Of a DNA stretch of 5,251 bases, positions 1 to 5,251 are shown piece after piece; position 1 is the stretch's first letter, and the number at the start of each line of letters is the position of its first letter. The notes under the pieces were generated by a model that worked only from the letters and a program-made list of their open reading frames with translations, ran no database searches and was not told the origin of the DNA. Source of the DNA: an uncultured Pirellula sp. (GTDB lineage Bacteria > Planctomycetota > Planctomycetia > Pirellulales > Pirellulaceae). The position numbers were made by a program, and so were the translations under genes. Location: assembly GCA_903837255.1 (NCBI GenBank), contig CAILTZ010000519.1:1-5251 (forward strand), in the 5' to 3' direction.

Positions 1-1878
1 AAAGGGACTTGCCACAACCACTTGAAAGCCAACCCTGGGAAAAAGGTCCCGTTGCACGTCTTTCGATCCTCGGCTCAGGAGGTGGGCAAACCAATTCTTT
101 TCGCTGGGCTGATTGTCATCATCGTCTTCATACCGATCTTGAGTTTGCAAGGTATGGAGGGCAAGATGTTCCGTCCCATGGCATTCACTTTCATGACGGC
201 CCTAGGCTCGGCGCTGATCCTGTCGGTGACCGTCATGCCCGTTCTGGCGTCGCTGTTTCTGGCTCGATGGATCCAGCAAAAAGATACCGCCGTTGTTCGG
301 GGACTCAAGAATGCCTATACGCCTTGTTTGCGGTTCTCGATGAAACATCCACTGGGAATGTTTGCGGCAGCTCTCGGGGTCTTTGCGATCAGTGTTGCTA
401 TCGCGAGCCGATTTGGTGTCGAGTTTGTACCGAAACTCGACGAAGGAGATATCGCCATCCAAGCGACGCGATTGCCGAGTGTCTCCCTGGAGACCTCGGT
501 CGATATGACCAAAGCCATGGAACGATGCTTGCTCAAATTCCCGCAGGTCATCACGGTTGTATCCAAAACAGGTAGACCTGAAATAGCAAACGATCCGATG
601 GGGGTCTACCAAACCGATGTGATCGTTCGAATGAAGCCCAAAGATCAGTGGCCAGAGCAGATCAGCAAAGAGGATCTCATCGAGCAGATGCAAGAGGCGT
701 TGGGGCGCGACGTCCCAGCTAATTTCTTTAGCTTTACCCAACCGATCGAACTGCGGGTTCAAGAACTCGTAGCAGGGGTTCGCTCCGATATCGGCCTGAG
801 CCTCTACGGTGACGATCTTGCAGTCCTCAAGACCAAAGGGGATGAGATCGTCCAAGCCTTGATGCGCGTTCAAGGTTCTGCGGATGTCGCCGCTCAGCAG
901 ATTGCAGGACTTTCCTACTGCGGGGTCACTGTTCGCCGCGATGCGCTGGCCCGCTATGGCATTCACGCTCGAGATGTTCTGGACGCCGTTGCCTGTGTGG
1001 GAGGCAAAGTCGTTGGACAAGTCTTCGAAGGGCAAAGACGATTTCCTATGCAAGTCCGGTTGATCCCGGAATGGAGAACCGACGTCGAAAAACTCTCCCA
1101 ATTGAAAGTCGAAGATGCGGCTGGTCGACAGATCCCGATCTCTCAAGTTGCAGATATCAAAGTGGGTGATGGACCCGTGGAGATCAGTCGCGACGCAATT
1201 CGCAGACGCTTGCTCATCAGTTGCAACGTCCGAGGGCGTGATTTGGGTGGCTTTGTGGCCGAGGCTCAGCGGGTCGTCGACGAATCGGTCCAGCTACCAC
1301 CGAATTACATCCTTCACTGGGGAGGCCAATTCGAGAACCTTCAGGAAGCCTCCCAGCGACTGGCGATCGCCGTCCCGGTGGCTCTGCTTTTGATCTTTTC
1401 GCTGCTGTACGTGACTTTTAATTCCGTGAAGTTAGCGATGCTGATCTATCTGAATGTCCCGATCGCTGCCACGGGAGGAATTCTTGCCCTGTGGCTTCGA
1501 GGCATGCCTTTTTCGATCTCGGCTGGAGTGGGCTTCATCGCGCTCTTTGGCATCGCCGTGATGAACGGTGTCGTGCTTATCGAACATATTCGACACCTTA
1601 GGCATCATGGTTTGAGCCAAGCAGATGCGGTGATCCAAGGAGCAATGGACCGATTGAGGCCGGTCTTCATGACGGCCGCCTGCGGTGCCCTGGGCTTTAT
1701 CCCAATGGCCATTTCAAGCAGCTCGGGAGCAGAAGTCCAGCGTCCCTTGGCCACTGTGGTCATCGGGGGCCTGGTAACCTCGACCATTCTGACCCTGTTG
1801 GTTTTGCCGAGTATCTATCGTTGGTTTGAACCGAAAGAGATCGCCGAAACGGACCCCCAAGAGGTGCTGGTTTCTTAA
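1..1878 (+). CDS. czcA: CzcA/CusA-family heavy-metal efflux RND transporter, inner-membrane permease subunit (5'-truncated by window edge)
   Basis: This is the inner-membrane pump subunit of a tripartite metal exporter, which uses the proton gradient to move metal ions from the periplasm or cytoplasm out through an adaptor and outer-membrane channel. The frame is open from base 1, so the 625 codons seen are the C-terminal ~60% of a family protein of ~1,040 residues; the TTG at 22 is internal. Counting from base 1, helices lie near residues 31-48 (TM5), 62-89 (TM6), 117-137 (TM7), 454-473 (TM8), 478-499 (TM9), 506-527 (TM10), 552-572 (TM11) and 584-604 (TM12). The large periplasmic porter/docking region fills 138-453. 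Family motifs seen are EGKMFRPMAFT (53-63), FVPKLDEGD (142-150), ELVAGVRSD (255-263), GFIALFGIAVMNGVV (511-525) and GAEVQRPLATVVIGG (576-590). The ELVAGVRSD segment looks like divalent-cation (CzcA) rather than Cu/Ag (CusA) pumps, but the metal is inferred. The adaptor and channel genes are not in the window; they may lie upstream. The tail after TM12 is short and not His-rich. Confidence 0.95.
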   Translation, partial: KGTCHNHLKANPGKKVPLHVFRSSAQEVGKPILFAGLIVIIVFIPILSLQGMEGKMFRPMAFTFMTALGSALILSVTVMPVLASLFLARWIQQKDTAVVRGLKNAYTPCLRFSMKHPLGMFAAALGVFAISVAIASRFGVEFVPKLDEGDIAIQATRLPSVSLETSVDMTKAMERCLLKFPQVITVVSKTGRPEIANDPMGVYQTDVIVRMKPKDQWPEQISKEDLIEQMQEALGRDVPANFFSFTQPIELRVQELVAGVRSDIGLSLYGDDLAVLKTKGDEIVQALMRVQGSADVAAQQIAGLSYCGVTVRRDALARYGIHARDVLDAVACVGGKVVGQVFEGQRRFPMQVRLIPEWRTDVEKLSQLKVEDAAGRQIPISQVADIKVGDGPVEISRDAIRRRLLISCNVRGRDLGGFVAEAQRVVDESVQLPPNYILHWGGQFENLQEASQRLAIAVPVALLLIFSLLYVTFNSVKLAMLIYLNVPIAATGGILALWLRGMPFSISAGVGFIALFGIAVMNGVVLIEHIRHLRHHGLSQADAVIQGAMDRLRPVFMTAACGALGFIPMAISSSSGAEVQRPLATVVIGGLVTSTILTLLVLPSIYRWFEPKEIAETDPQEVLVS

Positions 1879-1928
1879 AGAAACTCCCTTAGAATCCTTT
1901 TCGATCTTAAATACCACGGGTACCAAAT

Positions 1929-1933
1929 GGGGG
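1929..1933 (+). promoter_or_regulatory. Possible ribosome binding site (GGGGG) for the deacylase gene
   Basis: A run of five G ends four bases before the ATG at 1938 and could pair with the CCUCC of 16S rRNA using one G-U wobble. No better purine-rich site lies in the 59-base gap. The gap shows no convincing -35/-10 pair; TAAATA at 1908-1913 is -10-like but has no partner at proper spacing. Confidence 0.35.
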
Positions 1934-1937
1934 CAAC

Positions 1938-2957
1938 ATGATTCGCACCGATATCGATTTAGGTCGCACCGGCAAGCAGCAGGGATATCTGCAAGTGCCT
2001 TATTCACACAATCTGGGTGGATGGGCCAATGTGATGATCCCCATCACGGTTATCGCTCATGGAGCAGGGCCGAGCGTTTTGGTACTCGGAGGCAATCACG
2101 GGGATGAATACCAAGGCCAGGTAGCGATCATGAAGCTCGCACGGGCTCTGACCGAGGGGCAGGTCCAAGGTCGACTGATCCTAATCCCCTCGCTGAACTT
2201 TCCGGCTGCTTTGGCTTCGACGAGATTATCTCCTATCGATGGCATGAATCTAAATCGAGCTTTCCCAGGGGATCCCCATGGACCGGTGACAAGCCAGATT
2301 GCACACTATCTTGCGCACGAGCTATTTCCAATCTGCGATGCAGTGATCGATATCCATTCAGGCGGTCGGAGCATGGACTTTGTGCCTTGTTCGCACATGC
2401 ATGTGGTATCCGATCGCGTCCAGCGCCAAGCGATGCTCGATGCGATGCTGGCGTGGAACACCGAGTTTTGTTTCCTCTACACCGATATTGCAGGGAGCGG
2501 TTTGCTACCTGTCGAAGCAGAGAACCAAGGCAAGACGGTCATCACCACGGAGCTTGGCGGTAGCGAATCGATCCCGGCTTCGGTCCATCGTATCGCCCAC
2601 GATGGACTCGTGAATGTGCTCAGACATCTCGGGGTTTTGGATGGCCAGATCCAATCTCGCACGTCGATGGGTCTTGCGCCATCGATATTGACCCAAGCGT
2701 TGGAGGCGAGGAATTATCTATTGGCCCCTGAATCAGGGATTTTCGAAGTCTGCGTCGAGCTAGGGACCAAGGTTTCGGTCGACGAGCCGGTGGCAAGAAT
2801 CCATTTCTTGGAACGACCCGATCGAGAACCCCTGCAAATCGTTTCCCCTAAGCACGGGTACTTGATCTGCATGCGCTCGCCGTGCAAAACCCAGCAGGGG
2901 GACTGCATCGCCGTGATCGCGGAAGAAGTTTCTGTTGAATCCGTGATGAAGTCGTAA
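1938..2957 (+). CDS. Succinylglutamate desuccinylase/aspartoacylase-family zinc deacylase, DoeB/EutE-like
   Basis: A complete 339-residue cytoplasmic metal-dependent amide hydrolase that should remove an acyl group from an N-acylated amino acid or similar small molecule. The zinc site is intact: GGNHGDEYQG at 51-60 supplies His54 and Glu57, and DIHSGG at 138-143 supplies His140. NLNRAFPG (104-111) is the substrate-binding Asn-Arg motif, and TTELGG (203-208) carries the likely catalytic Glu205. Residues ~260-330 form a beta-rich C-terminal domain with APESGIFEVCVELG and a closing GDCIAVIA. Overall pattern, including RLSPIDGMNLNRAFPGDP, is closest to DoeB/EutE, the N-acetyl-L-2,4-diaminobutyrate deacetylase of ectoine degradation; this is recalled resemblance, not a search. 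No ectoine hydrolase (DoeA), transaminase or transporter gene is adjacent, so the substrate is open. The ATG at 1938 is preceded by GGGGG (1929-1933), a plausible if imperfect ribosome site. The gap to the pump gene is 59 bases without a hairpin terminator, so co-transcription is possible. A related aspartoacylase-like or M14-type deacylase is the main alternative. Confidence 0.9.
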   Translation: MIRTDIDLGRTGKQQGYLQVPYSHNLGGWANVMIPITVIAHGAGPSVLVLGGNHGDEYQGQVAIMKLARALTEGQVQGRLILIPSLNFPAALASTRLSPIDGMNLNRAFPGDPHGPVTSQIAHYLAHELFPICDAVIDIHSGGRSMDFVPCSHMHVVSDRVQRQAMLDAMLAWNTEFCFLYTDIAGSGLLPVEAENQGKTVITTELGGSESIPASVHRIAHDGLVNVLRHLGVLDGQIQSRTSMGLAPSILTQALEARNYLLAPESGIFEVCVELGTKVSVDEPVARIHFLERPDREPLQIVSPKHGYLICMRSPCKTQQGDCIAVIAEEVSVESVMKS

Positions 2958-2962
2958 AAACG

Positions 2963-2980
2963 GGATCTTTAGCAAGATCC
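2963..2980 (-). terminator. Hairpin terminator of the exported-protein gene, between convergent genes
   Basis: A perfect 7-bp inverted repeat, GGATCTT (2963-2969) and AAGATCC (2974-2980), encloses a 4-base loop. Read on the minus strand, the stem begins one base after the TAG stop and is followed, after two bases, by five T (2960-2956). This is the layout of a Rho-independent terminator, though the stem is short and only moderately GC-rich. On the plus strand no T-run follows, so it would serve the deacylase gene poorly. Confidence 0.62.
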
Positions 2981-2981
2981 A

Positions 2982-5237
2982 CTATGGTGAAGGCTGATTA
3001 TGCTCCTCGACGCGATAGTCGTAGCGGGCGCGGGTCAATGTTTCCCCGCTGCCAGTCGTCTTGGAAATGCTAGTCAATCGACCCAGCGTGTTGAAGCAAT
3101 CCAGGAACTCCATGATCTCACTCGGGGAAACGCTCAGTGTTCGACCGGTATTGGTCGAAGGCAATTGCAGATTGCTATCGGCATCCAAATCGGCCTTCTC
3201 TAAGAGGAAACCAAGCCACTGTCTTTCGAGGCGAGCAAGACCACCGAGATCGATTAGTGCGGCGGAGCACAAAGGGCCCTGAACCTCGCCAAATCCAATC
3301 AAACTTTGGGGATCCTGCATGGGGTTGCTGTCCACCTTGGCAAAGGCCTCCCACTGCGTTTTTGAATAGCCGATCCAGTTCCAGCGCTCGCCCGTAGCGA
3401 GGATCCCCTGGAAGGTCCCGACTTGGGCCTCCCCTAAGGTCTGCGGTAGAGTCCCTAGGCTCCAGCGGTTGGATTGCTCGAGGCTCGGTGCCTTAGGTAG
3501 ATAGATGCCATAATTGTTTAGCAATCGCCCCACCGAGTTGACGATGGAGATCGATCCGCCACCGAATTCCTCCGGGCTACGGATGCCGCTTGCCAAGGAC
3601 GCTTCGGGCAACGCCAAGAGCTTGGATGATTCCCCAAGTCCCGGTATCCAGCGGTTCGATTGCAATCCGCCGGCTTGGACAAGTACCAAATGCTCGCCGC
3701 TGAAATTCGGAAGGATTCGACTTTGCCATTCTTCGGTGATCGAGGCGACGATCGGCCAAACTGAACGCAACTGCTGCTCAATGGGCTTGAATGGACCAAG
3801 ATCGGTTCCTGGATCGCTGATGCGCATGAATTCCTCAAAGCTCGCTTTGATCCTCATGACAATTTCCCGAGAGGTCAAGAAGTATTCCGGATGGGGAGCC
3901 AAGCGGACGTCCAAGATCAGCAACGGATCGGGGCCGGCCCTGCGAATCCCGTCCAATGCATGCGAGCTATCGAGCAAATGCATCGGTGTGCGATCGATTT
4001 GAACGCTCTGTAAGCCTTGGTCGGACATCCAAGCCACATGGGACGCCCCACGGTAACGCACGACATGTTGGCCGATGCGATCATCGATCCACGATGCATC
4101 GTCCAGGACCGAGATTAGCCACGCGGATGTGTCGGACTCGGCCGGTTGTCCATCAATGATCGGTAGCAAGAACGTTCTTGCGGTCTTGCGAAAAAACCCG
4201 TCTAGCAAAAGTGTTTGAAAAGCGCCAACTACCCGATCGGAGGTGAAGTACGTGCTTGTTGTGACGATGCTATCGGCCGTTTGGGTGTTGGTTTGGTTTT
4301 CGACGTAGTCGGAGATTAACCTTTGGATTTGGGGATGTCGAACCAACTGAGACTGATCTCCAAACCGCGATGCCCAGTCCTTGTCACCACTGATGACGAT
4401 GCAAAAGTAATCGTCGAGAGTCCCGATCGAAAAGACGATCGTTTTGTCCTTGGCCACGCGGCGGAGATCTTGGAGTGTTTCGCGATCCAAGACATCGGAT
4501 TCGGGGATCTGGTCCCAGGGGATCATGTCCGAAGCGATCCGCCATTCGAGGCGAGTGCCGCGTTTGTCTTCGATTCTCCGCAGATTCTTAAAGAGGCTTG
4601 AAACATCCGGAATGAAGTTGATCCCTAGCCGAATCACACCCTCGAGCTCGTCGATGCGAGCCAGCGCTCGATCGACGTTGGAAAAGCGACCTGCAAGCAT
4701 CAGCGTTGGCAGTTGGACTTGGGGAACCAATTCGTCGACCCATTTGGCCACGATATCGGCTTTGTCCTCCGTCGAGGTATCGCGGCTTGAAAACCGTTCG
4801 ACAGCTGGCAGAATTGCGTTCCATTGCTCGACGGTTCGCGATAGGTTCTCATCTGCATACAGGAACAAGTCCTGGGAGGCGATGTCGTATAGAAAGGTGC
4901 GAATCTCTCGGGCGGCAGGATTGTCGAGTCGGGCCTTCCAGATCGCCAAGTCGCTTTTACGATCCTTCCACTCTTTGAGAAACAGCTCATAAGTCTTTTT
5001 CCAAAAAGCGGTTTCATAAAATCGCTTTGCAAGATCGCTTTGCTCAGAGGCATCGATCTGCTGATCCAAATGGTGCAGGCCCCAAAAGAAGTCGGCTTGG
5101 GCAGGGACCCAACTCCACGATCCGGGGGCTTGGATCGACCTAGCAAAAGGCTGCTGCTGTGCCGATGCACAAGGCATCAGCAAGCATAGAAACATGCATA
5201 GATTGAGTAAAATCACGAGAATCGTTCGATGAACCAT
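2982..5237 (-). CDS. Large exported protein of unknown function (planctomycete-type secreted protein)
   Basis: Encodes about 751 residues. The start is taken at the ATG at 5237, followed by Met-Val-His-Arg, a hydrophobic core (about residues 6-21) and Ala-Ser-Ala/Gln-Gln-Gln, a classic signal peptidase I site after residue 26. A TTG two codons upstream (5243) is an alternative start, and the frame stays open to the window edge. Cys23 is preceded by Pro, so no proper lipobox is seen. No other membrane helix, haem CXXCH, sortase or PEP-CTERM signal is visible. The mature protein is mixed alpha/beta and rich in tryptophan (about 22). Residues ~45-220 look mostly helical, followed by a segment with IPWDQIPESD (239-248) and DDYFCIVISGDKDW (275-288), then a long C-terminal half with no recognised motif. 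The order of an Asp-Phe-Phe opening, a helical block, IPWDQIP and a DDY-x-x-x-x-ISG strand resembles, from memory, a family of large secreted planctomycete proteins distantly like DUF3352. Function is unknown; a periplasmic or surface location is inferred. The gene converges on the deacylase gene with a 24-base gap. Confidence 0.85.
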   Translation of the reverse strand: MVHRTILVILLNLCMFLCLLMPCASAQQQPFARSIQAPGSWSWVPAQADFFWGLHHLDQQIDASEQSDLAKRFYETAFWKKTYELFLKEWKDRKSDLAIWKARLDNPAAREIRTFLYDIASQDLFLYADENLSRTVEQWNAILPAVERFSSRDTSTEDKADIVAKWVDELVPQVQLPTLMLAGRFSNVDRALARIDELEGVIRLGINFIPDVSSLFKNLRRIEDKRGTRLEWRIASDMIPWDQIPESDVLDRETLQDLRRVAKDKTIVFSIGTLDDYFCIVISGDKDWASRFGDQSQLVRHPQIQRLISDYVENQTNTQTADSIVTTSTYFTSDRVVGAFQTLLLDGFFRKTARTFLLPIIDGQPAESDTSAWLISVLDDASWIDDRIGQHVVRYRGASHVAWMSDQGLQSVQIDRTPMHLLDSSHALDGIRRAGPDPLLILDVRLAPHPEYFLTSREIVMRIKASFEEFMRISDPGTDLGPFKPIEQQLRSVWPIVASITEEWQSRILPNFSGEHLVLVQAGGLQSNRWIPGLGESSKLLALPEASLASGIRSPEEFGGGSISIVNSVGRLLNNYGIYLPKAPSLEQSNRWSLGTLPQTLGEAQVGTFQGILATGERWNWIGYSKTQWEAFAKVDSNPMQDPQSLIGFGEVQGPLCSAALIDLGGLARLERQWLGFLLEKADLDADSNLQLPSTNTGRTLSVSPSEIMEFLDCFNTLGRLTSISKTTGSGETLTRARYDYRVEEHNQPSP

Positions 5238-5247
5238 CGCCAATGAA

Positions 5248-5251
5248 TCCT
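5248..5251 (-). promoter_or_regulatory. Possible Shine-Dalgarno (AGGA) for the exported-protein gene
   Basis: On the minus strand AGGA (5251-5248) precedes the ATG at 5237 by 10 bases and the TTG at 5243 by 4. The ATG spacing is slightly long but acceptable and the TTG spacing is short, which with the signal-peptide position favours ATG. The site touches the window edge, so a longer or better match cannot be judged. Confidence 0.35.

Noticed and set aside
9..575. 188-codon plus-strand frame overlapping the pump gene in another phase
   Set aside because: The translation is Arg/Cys/His-rich low-quality sequence, while the overlapping frame shows clear family motifs.
202..1146. 314-codon open frame on the minus strand inside the pump gene
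   Set aside because: It lies wholly antisense to a well-conserved RND coding frame, its translation has no recognisable domain, and it looks like a by-product of codon bias in the real gene.
1871..1883. TTTCTTAAAGAAA palindrome over the pump stop codon, considered as a terminator
   Set aside because: The usable stem is only about five A-T-rich pairs with a three-base loop and no T-run after it, too weak to call.
1905..1913. TTAAATA as a -10 box for the deacylase gene
   Set aside because: No -35-like hexamer at 16-18 bases upstream; a single A/T-rich hexamer in an intergenic gap is not enough.
3514..4002. 162-codon plus-strand frame antisense to the exported-protein gene
   Set aside because: No domain, no ribosome site noticed, and it sits inside a continuous 750-codon gene on the other strand.
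4444..4992. 182-codon plus-strand frame antisense to the exported-protein gene
   Set aside because: Ser/Arg-rich translation without domains, fully covered by the long minus-strand gene.
5163..5174. Lipoprotein lipobox around the cysteine near the end of the signal peptide
   Set aside because: The residues are Leu-Met-Pro-Cys; Pro at -1 does not fit the lipobox, and an Ala-Ser-Ala signal peptidase I site follows directly.

Overview
The window carries three protein genes and almost no non-coding DNA. Moderate GC content, the style of the secreted protein at the right end and the enzyme type in the middle suggest a planctomycete (Pirellulaceae-like) chromosome. That assignment is an inference from remembered family resemblance, with no marker gene in the window to confirm it.

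Left part (1-1878, + strand): the C-terminal 625 codons of a heavy-metal-efflux RND pump of the CzcA/CusA family. The gene is cut by the left window edge. The first four membrane helices, with the proton-relay acids, and the N-terminal porter subdomains lie outside. Everything from the loop between helices 4 and 5 to the natural stop is intact.

Middle (1938-2957, + strand): after a 59-base gap with no visible terminator comes a complete 339-residue zinc-dependent deacylase. It belongs to the succinylglutamate desuccinylase/aspartoacylase (M14-like) family and most resembles the DoeB/EutE branch, whose known members deacetylate N-acetyl-diaminobutyrate in ectoine breakdown. No other ectoine gene is visible. 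The enzyme may be co-transcribed with the pump, but its substrate cannot be read from the sequence.

Right part (2982-5237, - strand): a convergent gene encoding a roughly 751-residue exported protein with a clear signal peptide and no recognised catalytic motif. It resembles large secreted proteins of unknown function known from planctomycetes. It ends 24 bases from the deacylase stop. A hairpin in that gap has a T-run on the minus strand and should terminate this gene.

I see no RNA genes, CRISPR array, insertion sequence, attachment site or replication origin. The clearest unexplained sequence-level signal is over-representation of the palindrome CGATCG across all three genes. I did not find a convincing previously undescribed multi-gene system; the best candidates for follow-up are the exported protein and the out-of-context deacylase.
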